DNA of 64,000 nucleotides from Granulimonas faecalis (GCF_022834715.1 NZ_BQKC01000001.1:470501-534500), one strand, 5' to 3'; positions 39,642 to 49,466 are shown, counted from the stretch's first letter. Notes: generated by a model from the sequence alone, not told the origin. Numbers and translations: made by a program.

Positions 39642-40396
39642 GCCGCTGCCGTTGCCAGGCCGAGGCGCGGCCCGCCGCCGTCGCCGCGCCCGACCCGGGC
39701 GCGGACCTCACCGTGGTGGTGGTCGCCGCCGGCTCCGGGGAGCGGTTCGGCCACCCGGGCGGCAAGGCCCTCGTCGAGGTCGCCGGCCGCCCGCTCGTCG
39801 CGTGGTCGCTCCTCGCCGCCGACGCCGCCCCCTCCGTGGCCGCGCTCGTGCTCGTCTGCCGCCCCGCCGACCTCGCCGCTATGGAGGCCCTCGTGGCCGG
39901 CCTGCCCCTGGCGCTCCCCGTCGCGGTGGTCCCCGGCGGCGACGACCGCCAGGCGAGCTGCGCCGCGGGTCTCGACGCCGTCTCGTCCGAGGTCCCCCTC
40001 GTGGCCTTCCACGACGGCGCCCGGCCCCTCGTGCGCCCCCATACCTTCGAGGCCGTGGCCGCCCGCCTGCGGGCCGACGCCTCGCTGGGCGGCGCCGTGG
40101 CCGGCTGCCCCTGCACCGACACCGTCAAGGTGGTCCGGGACGGCACCGTGTCCGCCACGCCCGACCGCGGCAACCTCTGGGTCGTGCAGACGCCCCAGGC
40201 GTTCCCCATCGAGGTCATCCGCGCCGCCCACCGGCGCGCCCGCTCCGTGGGCACCGACGACGCCTCCCTCGTGGAGGCCATGGGGCTCCCCGTGGCCGTG
40301 GTGGACGCCCAGCGCAACAACCTCAAGCTCACCTACCCGGAGGACCTGGCCGTCGTCGAGGCCGCCCTCCTGGCCGCCGAGCGGGAAGGGGAGTGA
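39638..40396 (+). CDS. ispD: 2-C-methyl-D-erythritol 4-phosphate cytidylyltransferase
   Basis: IspD joins CTP to methylerythritol 4-phosphate in the MEP pathway. The 252-residue protein has the nucleotide-binding VVVAAGSGERFG, then DGARPLV, GCPCTDTVKVV, QTPQAFPIEVI and LKLTYPEDL, typical of the family. It starts at an ATG overlapping the disA stop (ATGA) with GGAAGGA upstream. ispF follows after one base, so the two consecutive or near-consecutive MEP enzymes are made together. Confidence 0.95.
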   Translation: MSRCRCQAEARPAAVAAPDPGADLTVVVVAAGSGERFGHPGGKALVEVAGRPLVAWSLLAADAAPSVAALVLVCRPADLAAMEALVAGLPLALPVAVVPGGDDRQASCAAGLDAVSSEVPLVAFHDGARPLVRPHTFEAVAARLRADASLGGAVAGCPCTDTVKVVRDGTVSATPDRGNLWVVQTPQAFPIEVIRAAHRRARSVGTDDASLVEAMGLPVAVVDAQRNNLKLTYPEDLAVVEAALLAAEREGE

Positions 40397-40397
40397 C

Positions 40398-40877
40398 ATG
40401 GCCCTCTCCATCGGCCACGGCTACGACGTGCACGCCTTCTGCGAGGGGCGCCCCCTCGTGCTGGGCGGCGTCGTCGTGCCCTGCGACCGAGGCCTCGCGG
40501 GCCACTCGGACGCCGACGTCGTGACCCACGCCCTCATGGACGCCGTCTGCGGCGCCTGCCGCCTGGGCGACATCGGCCGTCTCTTCCCCGACGACGACCC
40601 CGCCTACGCCGGCGCGGACTCCCTCGTCCTGCTGTCCCGCGTCATGGGGTTCGCGCGGGAGGCTGGGTACGAACTCCTCGACTGCGACTGTACCGTCGCC
40701 GCCCAGGCCCCCCGCCTCGCCCCGCACCGCGACGCCATGCGCTCCGCCATGGCCCGCGCCATGGGATGCGACGTCTCCCGCGTGGGACTCAAGGCCACCA
40801 CGACCGAGCGCCTCGGCTTCGTGGGCCGCGAGGAGGGCATCGAGGCCTGGGCGGTCTGCCTCATGGAGCGCCCCTAG
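40398..40877 (+). CDS. ispF: 2-C-methyl-D-erythritol 2,4-cyclodiphosphate synthase
   Basis: IspF cyclises CDP-methylerythritol 2-phosphate, releasing CMP. The 159-residue protein has the metal ligands in GHGYDVHAF and the loop GHSDADVVTHALMDA, then GDIGRLFPDDDPAY and ATTTERLGFVGREEGIEAWA. It begins one base after the ispD stop with GGAAGGGGAG as ribosome site. IspE, which acts between IspD and IspF, is encoded at 17399. Confidence 0.96.
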   Translation: MALSIGHGYDVHAFCEGRPLVLGGVVVPCDRGLAGHSDADVVTHALMDAVCGACRLGDIGRLFPDDDPAYAGADSLVLLSRVMGFAREAGYELLDCDCTVAAQAPRLAPHRDAMRSAMARAMGCDVSRVGLKATTTERLGFVGREEGIEAWAVCLMERP

Positions 40878-40920
40878 GCGCCCCGCCGACCTCCCGAACC
40901 GCCCCGTCGATGGGACACCC

Positions 40921-41649
40921 ATGTTCGATTCCATACGCGAGGACGTCCGCGCCTTCCGGGAGCACGACCCGGCGGCCACGTCCACCATCTCCATCCTCGT
41001 CAACTCGCCCGGCATGCGCGCCGTGTGGGCCTACCGGCGTCAGCACTGGCTCTGGACCCACGGCCACCGCTTCCTGGCCCGCACCCTCTCCACGTGGAGC
41101 CGCCACCGGTTCGGGGTCGAGATACACCCCGGCGCCACCATCGGCCGCCGCTTCCTCATCGACCACGGCAGCGGCATCGTGGTGGGGGAGACCACGATCG
41201 TCGGCGACGACTGCATGATCTACCAGGGCGTCACCCTGGGGGGCACCGGCAAGCAGACCGGCAAGCGCCACCCCACCCTGGGCGACAACGTCACCGTGGG
41301 CGTGGGGGCCGCCGTGCTCGGCGACATCACCCTGGGCGACGGCTCCAAGGTGGGCGGCGGCGCCGTGGTGGTGAAGGACGTCCCGGCCGGCTGCACCGTG
41401 GTGGGCGTCCCCGGGCACGTGACCACGCGCTGCGGCGTGCGGGTGCGCACGCAGCCGGCCCACACGGACCGCCGGCGCCAGTACCTGCCCGACCCCATGG
41501 AGCAGACCGTCGAGATCCTGACGGCGCGCATCTCCCAGCTCGAGGAGCAGGTGGCCGCCCTCACCGCCCAGGCGGCCCCCTCCCAAGATGTACGATTCCA
41601 ACCTGACGGCGGCGAAGCCGCCCAGGCACCCAGCGGCACTGAGGAGTGA
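40921..41649 (+). CDS. cysE: Serine O-acetyltransferase (short, EpsC type)
   Basis: CysE acetylates serine with acetyl-CoA, the first step of cysteine synthesis. The 242-residue protein has a short N-terminal helical region, then left-handed beta-helix hexapeptide repeats with GVEIHPGATIGRRFLIDHGSGIVVGE, GVTLGGTGKQTGKRHPTLGD and VGAGAAVLGDI-like VGVGAAVLGDITLGD. The tail after about residue 175 is longer than usual and includes a predicted coiled coil (TVEILTARISQLEEQVAAL). cysS follows after two bases, pairing cysteine synthesis with its use. Confidence 0.92.
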   Translation: MFDSIREDVRAFREHDPAATSTISILVNSPGMRAVWAYRRQHWLWTHGHRFLARTLSTWSRHRFGVEIHPGATIGRRFLIDHGSGIVVGETTIVGDDCMIYQGVTLGGTGKQTGKRHPTLGDNVTVGVGAAVLGDITLGDGSKVGGGAVVVKDVPAGCTVVGVPGHVTTRCGVRVRTQPAHTDRRRQYLPDPMEQTVEILTARISQLEEQVAALTAQAAPSQDVRFQPDGGEAAQAPSGTEE

Positions 41650-41651
41650 CC

Positions 41652-43136
41652 ATGCTCGTCTACAACACCCAGACCCACCGCAAGGAGGAGCTCGTCCCCG
41701 TGGAGCCCGGGCACATCTCCATGTACGTGTGCGGCCCCACGGTCTACGACCAGATCCACATCGGCAACGGCAGGACGTTCCTCGCGTTCGACGTCATCCG
41801 CCGTTACCTCGTCTACAAGGGCTACCAGGTGCGCTTCGCGCAGAACCTGACCGACGTCGACGACAAGATCATCCAGCGCGCGAACGAGGAGGGCGTCACC
41901 GCCGCCGAGCTCGCCCGCACCTACTCCGACGCCTTCATCGAGCAGATGGGGCGCCTCAACGTGCTGGCCCCCGACATCCGGCCCCGCGCCACCCAGGAGA
42001 TCGACGCCATGGTCTCCATGATCTCGGGCCTCATCGACCAGGGCAACGCCTACGCCGTGCCCTCGGGCGACGTGTACTTCTCCGTGCGCAGCTGCGAGAC
42101 CTACGGCCGCGTCTCGGGCCGCAACGTCGACGAGCTGCTCGTGGGCGCCCGCATCGAGGAGAACTCCGACAAGCGCGACCCCCTCGACTTCGCCCTCTGG
42201 AAGGCGGCCAAACCCGGCGAGCCCAGCTGGGAGTCGCCGTGGGGCGAGGGGCGCCCCGGTTGGCACACCGAGTGCGCCGCCATGGTCCACCGCTACCTCG
42301 GCACACCCATCGACATCCACGGCGGCGGCTCCGACCTCGTGTTCCCGCACCACGAGAACGAGAGCGCCCAGGCCTGCTGCCGCTGGCACGAGCCGCTGGC
42401 CAACCTGTGGATGCACACGGGCATGCTCCGCGTCGACGGCGAGAAGATGAGCAAGTCGCTCGGCAACTTCCACACGCTCAAGGAGGTCCTCGACCGCTAC
42501 CCGGCCGACGCCGTGCGCCTCCTCATGCTCCAGACCCACTACCGCTCGTCGCTCGACTTCTCGTTCGAGCGCCTCGACGGCTGCGTGGGCGCGCTGGAGC
42601 GCCTGCGCACCACGGCGAGGAACCTGCGCTGGGCGGCCGAGAACTCCGACGGCTCCAGCTGCGGCGGCGACGCCGCCCAGGCCCTGTCCGACGCCATCGA
42701 CGCCGCCCGCGACGGCTTCACCTCGGCCATGGACGACGACTTCAACACGTCCTCGGCCCTCGCCGCCGTCTTCTCCCTCGCCAACCAGGCCAACGCCTAC
42801 CTCGACGCCGCCGGGGCGGGGGCGTGCACCTCCACGCTGCTGCGCGCCTCCGACACCCTCGTGGAGCTCCTCGAGGTGCTCGGCCTGGAGAGCGTCCGGC
42901 CTCAGGCCGACCCGCTGCCCGCCGGGCTCGTGGACGTGGCCCGCGACCTCGTGGGCTTCGACGGCGACGACGTCGACGGCGCCGTGGCGGCCCTCGTGGA
43001 CGCCCGCGCCGCGGCCCGCGCCGCGAAGGACTGGGCGCGCGCCGACGCCATCCGCGATGCCGTCTCGGACCTCGGCCTCGTGGTGGAGGACACCCAGGCC
43101 GGCACCCGCATCACCCGTCAGGAAGGGGGGCGCTGA
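41652..43136 (+). CDS. cysS: Cysteinyl-tRNA synthetase
   Basis: CysS charges tRNA-Cys. The 494-residue class I synthetase shows the first zinc cysteine region YVCGPTVYD, signature HIGNGR (His36), the zinc-binding EGRPGWHTECAAM and FPHHENE, and KMSKSLGN (265-272). The C-terminal DALR-type helical domain is present. ATG at 41652 lies five bases after GAGGAG; an in-frame GTG at 41646 is embedded in that site. It sits between cysE and rlmB, a cysE-cysS-rlmB-yacP order well known from Firmicutes. Confidence 0.96.
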   Translation: MLVYNTQTHRKEELVPVEPGHISMYVCGPTVYDQIHIGNGRTFLAFDVIRRYLVYKGYQVRFAQNLTDVDDKIIQRANEEGVTAAELARTYSDAFIEQMGRLNVLAPDIRPRATQEIDAMVSMISGLIDQGNAYAVPSGDVYFSVRSCETYGRVSGRNVDELLVGARIEENSDKRDPLDFALWKAAKPGEPSWESPWGEGRPGWHTECAAMVHRYLGTPIDIHGGGSDLVFPHHENESAQACCRWHEPLANLWMHTGMLRVDGEKMSKSLGNFHTLKEVLDRYPADAVRLLMLQTHYRSSLDFSFERLDGCVGALERLRTTARNLRWAAENSDGSSCGGDAAQALSDAIDAARDGFTSAMDDDFNTSSALAAVFSLANQANAYLDAAGAGACTSTLLRASDTLVELLEVLGLESVRPQADPLPAGLVDVARDLVGFDGDDVDGAVAALVDARAAARAAKDWARADAIRDAVSDLGLVVEDTQAGTRITRQEGGR

Positions 43137-43138
43137 CC

Positions 43139-44158
43139 ATGGCGTCCAAGAACCAGGGCCCCAGGGGCCAGCAGGGCAACGGGCAGCAGGGGAGGCGCGG
43201 CCGGGGCCGTGGCCAGGCCCCCCGCGCCTGGAGCAGCGAGGACGGCCGCCAGTGGAGGGGCCGCGACGGCCGCAAGGCGGGCCTCGCCGGCAAGGCGGGC
43301 CCTCAGGCGCCCAAGGCCCCCAAGGGGGACCGCCGCAGGGGTGCCCAGGGCAAGGGGAGCCCGCAGGCCGCCCGCCGGCAGCCGCGTGCCGAGGAGCGCG
43401 TGCTCGTGGAGGGCCGCCGCGCCGTCGACGAGGCCCTTGCCGCCGGCGTGCCCGTGAGGCGCGCCCACATCGCCCTCAACAAGGGCAGCCAGGACCCCAA
43501 GCTCGCCCGGCTCGCCGCCACCTTCGAGGCCGACGGCGTGGAGGTGGACATCTGCTCCAAGGCCCGCCTCGACGCCATGTCGAGTCACGGCGCCCATCAG
43601 GGCGTGGTCGTGGAGCTCGATGACTTCCCCTACGCCGACCTCGAGGACGTCGTGGCGGCCGCCGGCGACGGCGACGCGCTCGTGCTCGTGCTCGACCATG
43701 TGACCGACGAGGGCAACTTCGGCGCCATCGTGCGCTCCGCCGAGGTCGCGGGCGCCGCCGGCGTCGTGATCCCCAAGGCCCGCGCCGCCTCCGTGGGCGT
43801 GGGGGCCTACAAGACGTCGGCCGGGGCCGTGCTCCACGTGCCGATCGCGCGCGTCTCCAACCTCGCCACGGCGGTGGACCGCCTCAAGGAGGCCGGGTTC
43901 TGGGCCGGCGCGGCCACCGAGCACGCCGAGCAGGACGTCTGGGACGCGCCGCTCGGCGGTCGCTTCTGCCTGGTCATGGGCAACGAGCAGACCGGCGTGA
44001 GCCGCCTGCTCCTCGACCGCTGCGACTTCTCGTGCCGCCTGCCCCAGCGCGGCCGCGTGGAGTCGCTCAACGTGGCCCAGGCCGCCACGGTCATGGCCTA
44101 CGAGTGGATGCGGCGCCTCCGGGAGGCCGGCCGCGAGGGGGGCGTCGACCGTGGTTAA
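43139..44158 (+). CDS. rlmB: 23S rRNA (guanosine-2'-O-)-methyltransferase RlmB (TrmH family)
   Basis: RlmB methylates the ribose of a conserved guanosine of 23S rRNA (G2251 in E. coli) using SAM. Of its 339 residues, the last 255 or so form the SpoU fold: substrate-binding LVEGRRAVDEALAAG and the knotted SAM domain with LDHVTDEGNFGAIVRSAEVAGA, VMGNEQTGVSRLLLDRCD and SLNVAQAATVMAYEWMRR. The first ~85 residues are low-complexity, rich in G, R, Q, P and K, with several RG/RGR steps. Start is ATG two bases after the cysS stop. Confidence 0.93.
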   Translation: MASKNQGPRGQQGNGQQGRRGRGRGQAPRAWSSEDGRQWRGRDGRKAGLAGKAGPQAPKAPKGDRRRGAQGKGSPQAARRQPRAEERVLVEGRRAVDEALAAGVPVRRAHIALNKGSQDPKLARLAATFEADGVEVDICSKARLDAMSSHGAHQGVVVELDDFPYADLEDVVAAAGDGDALVLVLDHVTDEGNFGAIVRSAEVAGAAGVVIPKARAASVGVGAYKTSAGAVLHVPIARVSNLATAVDRLKEAGFWAGAATEHAEQDVWDAPLGGRFCLVMGNEQTGVSRLLLDRCDFSCRLPQRGRVESLNVAQAATVMAYEWMRRLREAGREGGVDRG

Positions 44159-44714
44159 GGGGGCCCCTCGGGCCCTCCTCGTGGTGGACGGCTACAACGT
44201 GCTCTTCGCCGACCCCCGCTACCAGGACCTCTTCGACGAGCCCGACGGCTCCGTGCCCGAGCGCCTCGGCACCGACCCGTTCGGCCGCGCCCGCGAGGCG
44301 CTCCTGGCCGACGTCGCCGCCTACGCCCAGCACGAGTACGAGGCCGTCATCGTCTACGACGGCGCCAACAATCGCGGGGAGCACCGCCCCGAGACGAGGC
44401 GCGGCGGCGTGCGGGAGGTCTTCTCCCGCAGGGGCGTCTCGGCGGACACCGTCATCGAGGGGCTTGTGACCGAGGCGCGCGACTCCGGCCGCCGGGTCAC
44501 GGTGGTCACCTCCGACGGCACGATCCAGGCCACGGTGGAGGGGCCGGGCGTCACCCGCGTGTCGAGCCGTATGCTCGTGCACGAGGTGGCGGCCATGAAC
44601 CGGTCCATCGAGCGGGAGCGCGAGGAGCGCACGTGGTCCCGCATGAGCCTGGAGGACCGCCTGGACCCCGAGACGGCGGCCAAGCTCAACGCACTGCTCG
44701 GGCGCCGGGTCTAA
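44151..44714 (+). CDS. NYN-domain ribonuclease, YacP/Rae1 family
   Basis: A 187-residue protein of the PIN/NYN fold: LLVVDGYNVLF at the start, YEAVIVYDGANNRG, and RRVTVVTSDGTIQATV with the conserved acidic residues. The Bacillus homologue Rae1 (YacP) is a ribosome-associated endoribonuclease that cleaves mRNA in the A site. The GTG at 44151 overlaps the end of rlmB by eight bases. The charged C-terminal helix (NRSIEREREERTWSRMSLEDRL) fits the family. The placement after rlmB is conserved in Firmicutes. Confidence 0.88.
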   Translation: MVKGAPRALLVVDGYNVLFADPRYQDLFDEPDGSVPERLGTDPFGRAREALLADVAAYAQHEYEAVIVYDGANNRGEHRPETRRGGVREVFSRRGVSADTVIEGLVTEARDSGRRVTVVTSDGTIQATVEGPGVTRVSSRMLVHEVAAMNRSIEREREERTWSRMSLEDRLDPETAAKLNALLGRRV

Positions 44715-44733
44715 GCGCTATCATCGTCCCTGC

Positions 44734-44809
44734 GCTGATGTAGCTCCAACGGCAGAGCACCCGACTTGTAATCGGACGGTTGTCGGTTCGAATCCGACCA
44801 TCAGCTCCA
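44734..44809 (+). tRNA. tRNA-Thr (anticodon TGT)
   Basis: Acceptor GCTGATG/CATCAGC, D stem GCTC/GAGC, anticodon loop CTTGTAA (anticodon TGT), T stem GTCGG/CCGAC with TTCGAAT loop, discriminator T and encoded CCA. The top pair of the anticodon stem is a C-A mismatch. It probably belongs to the yacP transcript and is followed by a terminator. Confidence 0.95.
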
Positions 44810-44821
44810 CCCACCGACGAA

Positions 44822-44846
44822 GGCGGCCCGCGGGCCGCCTTTTTTC
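44822..44846 (+). terminator. Terminator after tRNA-Thr
   Basis: GGCGGCCC, GC, GGGCCGCC, followed by TTTTTT. Confidence 0.9.
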
Positions 44847-44973
44847 TCGGTACGATTTGGGTGCGTGGGTGGCGCCTCCGATCGGAAACCCCCGTAATGG
44901 CGGTCGTATAGGGTTGTCTAGCTGGGGTTGTGCAGAAACGATGGTATGGATACACCCGGGTCCGGGGTATACG

Positions 44974-45002
44974 TTGACACGGATTTGCCCCGGGCGTAGT
45001 AT
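44974..45002 (+). promoter_or_regulatory. Strong promoter of the tRNA-tuf unit
   Basis: TTGACA, 17-base spacer, TAGTAT: an almost ideal sigma-A promoter. The start point would be near 45009, about 44 bases before tRNA-Tyr. Confidence 0.8.
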
Positions 45003-45052
45003 CACTAGCGCGTTGTGGGTCCAGCACCTGGCAGCGCGGCTTGAAAACGGAT

Positions 45053-45136
45053 GGGGATGTGGCACAGCGGCAACTGCGGCGGACTGTAAATCCGCTCCCT
45101 ATGGGTTCCTTGGTTCGAGTCCAAGCATCCCCACCA
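45053..45136 (+). tRNA. tRNA-Tyr (anticodon GTA)
   Basis: 84-base class II tRNA: acceptor GGGGATG/CATCCCC, anticodon stem GCGGA/TCCGC with loop CTGTAAA (anticodon GTA), a long variable arm (TCCCTATGGGTTC), T stem CTTGG/CCAAG with TTCGAGT, discriminator A and encoded CCA. Confidence 0.95.
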
Positions 45137-45137
45137 T

Positions 45138-45213
45138 GCCCGTGTAGCTCAGTCGGTAGAGCACTTCGTTGGTAACGAAGAGGTCACCGGTTCAAATCCG
45201 GTCGCGGGCTCCA
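45138..45213 (+). tRNA. tRNA-Thr (anticodon GGT)
   Basis: Acceptor GCCCGTG/CGCGGGC (one T-G wobble), anticodon stem CTTCG/CGAAG with loop TTGGTAA (anticodon GGT), T loop TTCAAAT, discriminator T and encoded CCA. One base separates it from tRNA-Tyr. Confidence 0.95.
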
Positions 45214-45223
45214 TTTCAAGCAT

Positions 45224-45300
45224 GGCGGTGTAGCTCAGTTGGTCAGAGCACGCGGTTCATACCCGCGGCGTCACTGGTTCGAATCCAGTCACCGCTACCA
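45224..45300 (+). tRNA. tRNA-Met (anticodon CAT, probably elongator)
   Basis: Acceptor GGCGGTG/CACCGCT with a G-T wobble at the first pair, anticodon stem CGCGG/CCGCG with loop TTCATAC (CAT), T loop TTCGAAT, discriminator A and encoded CCA. A paired first position and no run of three G-C pairs in the anticodon stem argue against initiator tRNA. Confidence 0.93.
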
Positions 45301-45400
45301 GGTTATCTTGCGGTCCCTCCGGGGGCCGCTAGACATATTTAGCACGTAGGCATCAATGGCTGCGAAGCGGGAAGTCCTGTTTCCAGAAGGAGGATGGCAC

Positions 45401-46591
<1,191 letters not shown>

Positions 46592-46610
46592 CTCGCTTCC
46601 TCGATCGTGA

Positions 46611-46641
46611 AAGCCCGGCACCTCGAGTGCCGGGCTTTTTT
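46611..46641 (+). terminator. Terminator after tuf
   Basis: AAGCCCGGCA, CCTCGAG, TGCCGGGCTT, then a T-run. Confidence 0.92.
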
Positions 46642-46707
46642 GTTGCCGACCGTTCCCACCTCTGCCGTGCCCATCCCGTGAACGTAGGATTTGGTGGGCC
46701 ATCTCTG

Positions 46708-46736
46708 TTGACGGCTTACCGGCGGGGTGGTAGCGT
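46708..46736 (+). promoter_or_regulatory. Promoter for rpmG-tRNA-Trp
   Basis: TTGACG, 17-base spacer, TAGCGT. Confidence 0.6.
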
Positions 46737-46800
46737 AATCACTCGCGCATGGCTGTGACGTAAGAGCGGCCATGTCCGGTACTTGGGAAGGAATCCATTC

Positions 46801-46950
46801 ATGCGTACTCTCGTCACCCTTGCGTGCACCGATTGCAAGCGTCGCAATTACACCACCTACAAGAACAAGAGCACCCATCCTGAGCGCATGGAGCTCAAAA
46901 AGTACTGCCGGTGGTGCCGTCACCACACGCTGCACAAAGAGACGCGCTAG
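46801..46950 (+). CDS. rpmG: 50S ribosomal protein L33
   Basis: A 49-residue L33. It keeps both zinc pairs, CTDC near residues 9-12 and CRWC near 35-38, so it is the zinc-binding form, with the conserved NYTTYKNK and ERMELKKYC in between. ATG at 46801 follows GGGAAGGAA. tRNA-Trp, secE and nusG follow, an rpmG-tRNA-Trp-secE-nusG arrangement well known in bacteria. Confidence 0.95.
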   Translation: MRTLVTLACTDCKRRNYTTYKNKSTHPERMELKKYCRWCRHHTLHKETR

Positions 46951-46965
46951 AATAGAGTCTCACAC

Positions 46966-47041
46966 AGCCCAGTAGCTCCAATGGTAGAGCGGCGGTCTCC
47001 AAAACCGTTTGTTGTGGGTTCGAGTCCTACCTGGGCTGCCA
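46966..47041 (+). tRNA. tRNA-Trp (anticodon CCA)
   Basis: Acceptor AGCCCAG/CTGGGCT, D stem GCTC/GAGC, anticodon stem GCGGT/ACCGT with loop CTCCAAA (anticodon CCA), T loop TTCGAGT, discriminator G and encoded CCA. Confidence 0.95.
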
Positions 47042-47049
47042 GCCAATTC

Positions 47050-47083
47050 ACCGGCCCTCCCTATAGGGACGGGCCGGTTTTTA
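47050..47083 (+). terminator. Terminator or attenuator between tRNA-Trp and secE
   Basis: ACCGGCCC and GGGCCGGT enclose an inner TCCC/GGGA stem, followed by TTTTT. No clear promoter was found between it and secE, so it may be leaky. Confidence 0.8.
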
Positions 47084-47127
47084 ATGTCTAGTCGAGAAGT
47101 CCGAGCTTTGTGGAGGACATGAGCCCC

Positions 47128-47493
47128 ATGGCCAAGAAGGACCGCAACAAACGAGCCGCCCGCAAGGCACGTCAGGCCGAGCGTCAGCGCAACGAGGCCC
47201 AGGCCCAGATCATGGCCGAGAAGGCCCCCGAGAAGGCCCCGGCCAAGTCCGAGGGCTCCAAGGCCCCCGCCAAGGCCGCCAAGTCCGGCAAGCCCGGTCT
47301 CATCAAGCGTGCCACCTCCTACTTCGGAGAGGTCCGCTCCGAGATGCGGCGCGTCGTCTGGCCCTCCCGCGAGGACCTCAAGAACTACACCGTCGCCGTC
47401 GTCGCCATCCTCGTTGTCTTCGGTGTGGCCATCTGGCTCATCGACTCCGGTGTCGTGGCCGCGCTCATCGGTTACTCCGGACTGAGGGGATAG
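47128..47493 (+). CDS. secE: Preprotein translocase subunit SecE
   Basis: SecE is the small essential membrane subunit of the SecYEG channel. The 121-residue protein has a ~60-residue charged, alanine/lysine-rich N-terminal extension typical of Actinobacteria, then the conserved YFGEVRSEMRRVVWPSREDLKNYT and one membrane helix (VAVVAILVVFGVAIWLI). Two ATGs are possible: 47119 is only two bases after GGAGG, 47128 is eleven bases after it; 47128 (MAKKDRNK) is preferred but not certain. nusG follows after three bases. Confidence 0.92.
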   Translation: MAKKDRNKRAARKARQAERQRNEAQAQIMAEKAPEKAPAKSEGSKAPAKAAKSGKPGLIKRATSYFGEVRSEMRRVVWPSREDLKNYTVAVVAILVVFGVAIWLIDSGVVAALIGYSGLRG

Positions 47494-47496
47494 GCC

Positions 47497-48039
47497 ATGG
47501 CCAAGCGTTGGTATGTGATCCACACCTACTCGGGCTACGAGAACAAGGTCAAGACCGACCTCGAGCGCCGCATCGAGTCCTACGGGCTCCAGCGCCAGGT
47601 CGTCGACATCCAGATCCCCACCGAGGAGGTCACGGAGCTCAAGGAGGACGGCAAGCGCCAGACCAAGGAGAACAAGGTCTTCCCCGGCTACGTCCTCGTG
47701 CGCATGGAGGTGGACGACAACACGTGGTCCGTCGTCCGCAACACCCCCGGCGTCACCGGCTTCGTGGGCATCGACGGCAAGCCGAGCCCGCTCTCCCGTG
47801 ACGAGTTCAAGAAGATGATGGGCAACGCCACCCCCAAGGGCGACACCGCCCCGCGCCGCACCGTCACCGACTTCGAGCCCGGTCAGGCCATCCGTGTCAC
47901 CTCCGGCCCCCTCGAGGACTTCGACGGGACCATCTCTGAGGTCAACCCCGAGTCCGGCAAGATCAAGGTCACGCTGCTCATCTTCGGCCGCGAGACCCCC
48001 GTCGAGCTCTCCGTGGACCAGGTGGTCCTCATCCACTAA
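47497..48039 (+). CDS. nusG: Transcription termination/antitermination factor NusG
   Basis: NusG binds the clamp of RNA polymerase, suppresses pausing and links transcription to Rho or the ribosome. The 180-residue protein has the NGN domain (RWYVIHTYSGYENKVKTDLERRIE, FPGYVLVRM, VRNTPGVTGFVG) and the KOW domain (FEPGQAIRVTSGPLEDFDGTISEV). It is at the usual length, without the long N-terminal extension seen in some Actinobacteria. It forms an operon with secE and probably rplK-rplA. Confidence 0.96.
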   Translation: MAKRWYVIHTYSGYENKVKTDLERRIESYGLQRQVVDIQIPTEEVTELKEDGKRQTKENKVFPGYVLVRMEVDDNTWSVVRNTPGVTGFVGIDGKPSPLSRDEFKKMMGNATPKGDTAPRRTVTDFEPGQAIRVTSGPLEDFDGTISEVNPESGKIKVTLLIFGRETPVELSVDQVVLIH

Positions 48040-48135
48040 CCGGCTACACGGCACCGCCCTCGTTTTGGTGAGAAACGCTTCTGTGGGCGGCGCGTGTCAT
48101 AGCGATCGTCACAGCGCAAAGAAAGGCTTATCACC

Positions 48136-48567
48136 ATGGCCCCCAAGAAGAAGGTCGTCAACTTCATCAAGCTGCAGATCCCTGCCGGCGCCGCCAACCC
48201 CGCGCCCCCGGTCGGCCCCGCCCTCGGTGCCGCCCAGGTCAACATCATGCAGTTCTGCCAGGCGTTCAACGCCGCCACGAAGGACCAGGCCGGCGACATC
48301 ATCCCGGTCGAGATCTCGGTCTACGAGGACCGCTCCTTCGACTTCGTCTGCAAGACCCCGCCCGCGGCCAAGCTGATCCTCAAGGAGCTCGGCATCAAGA
48401 GCGGCTCCGCCGTGCCCCAGCGCGACAAGGTCGGCCAGCTCACCGACGAGCAGCTCACCAAGATCGCCGAGATCAAGATGCCGGACCTCAACGCCAACGA
48501 TATCGAGCATGCCAAGCGCATCGTCGCCGGCACCGCCCGCTCCATGGGCGTCACCATAGCCGAGTAG
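48136..48567 (+). CDS. rplK: 50S ribosomal protein L11
   Basis: A 143-residue L11, the flexible protein of the GTPase-associated centre. It has [20 protein letters not shown] in the N-domain and the RNA-binding C-domain [47 protein letters not shown] precedes the ATG. It lies 96 bases after nusG and 106 before rplA. Confidence 0.97.
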   Translation: MAPKKKVVNFIKLQIPAGAANPAPPVGPALGAAQVNIMQFCQAFNAATKDQAGDIIPVEISVYEDRSFDFVCKTPPAAKLILKELGIKSGSAVPQRDKVGQLTDEQLTKIAEIKMPDLNANDIEHAKRIVAGTARSMGVTIAE

Positions 48568-48673
48568 CACCGGCACAACCGTAGTCCCGGGGAGACAGGC
48601 TCCCCTCACGGCCCCGCGAGGGGTCCGATGTGGGAGGGCGCGGCGCGCCCGTTGACCACAGGAAGGCACCACC

Positions 48674-49378
48674 ATGCCCAAGCACGGCAAGAAGTACCGC
48701 GACGCAGAGGCCAAGGTCGAGAACCGCCTCTACACTCCCAAGGCCGCCATGGAGACGGTGAAGGACATCCACTTCGCCAACTTCGACGAGACCGTCGAGG
48801 CCTCCGTGCGCCTGGGCGTCGACACCCGCAAGGCCGACCAGAACGTCCGCGGCTCCATCTCCCTTCCCCACGGCACCGGCAAGTCCGTGCGTGTGGCCGT
48901 CTTCGCCGAGGGCGAGAAGGCCCGCGAGGCCGAGGAGGCCGGCGCCGACGTCGTGGGCGGCGACGAGCTCGTGGCCGCCATCCAGGCCGGCAACATCGAC
49001 TTCGATGCCGCCATCGCCACCCCGCCGATGATGGCCAAGGTCGGCCGCATCGGCAAGATCCTCGGCCCCCGCGGCCTCATGCCCAACCCCAAGCTGGGCA
49101 CCGTGACCATGGACGTCGCCAAGATGGTCCAGGAGCTCAAGGCCGGCCGCGTCGAGTACCGCGCCGACCGCTACGGCATCGTGCACGTCCCCATGGGCCG
49201 CGTGTCCTTCTCCGTGGAGAACCTCGTGGAGAACTACAGTGCGCTCATCAACGAGCTGCTCCGCGTGAAGCCGTCCTCCGCCAAGGGCAAGTACGTCAAG
49301 TCCGTGGCGTTCTCCTCCTCCATGGGCCCGGGCGTCAAGGTCGACCCCACCATGGTGCGCAACCTGCTCGACGACTAG
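48674..49378 (+). CDS. rplA: 50S ribosomal protein L1
   Basis: A 234-residue L1, the mobile stalk protein at the E site and, in many bacteria, a repressor of its own operon. It shows the start [13 protein letters not shown], the core [17 protein letters not shown] and the end [13 protein letters not shown]. The 106-base gap upstream contains a CCCC-GCGA-GGGG hairpin (near 48613) that could be part of an L1-responsive site; this is only a suggestion. Confidence 0.97.
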   Translation: MPKHGKKYRDAEAKVENRLYTPKAAMETVKDIHFANFDETVEASVRLGVDTRKADQNVRGSISLPHGTGKSVRVAVFAEGEKAREAEEAGADVVGGDELVAAIQAGNIDFDAAIATPPMMAKVGRIGKILGPRGLMPNPKLGTVTMDVAKMVQELKAGRVEYRADRYGIVHVPMGRVSFSVENLVENYSALINELLRVKPSSAKGKYVKSVAFSSSMGPGVKVDPTMVRNLLDD

Positions 49379-49404
49379 CGCACCAGCACAGACGATCGCA
49401 GGAA

Positions 49405-49434
49405 GGGACGTGCCGCTCCGGCGCGTCCCTTTTT
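49405..49434 (+). terminator. Terminator after rplA
   Basis: GGGACGTGCC, loop, GGCGCGTCCC with one wobble, then TTTTT. Confidence 0.85.
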
Positions 49435-49466
49435 CGTGGAGCGGGGGAGGGGGACGTCGAGGGCCC

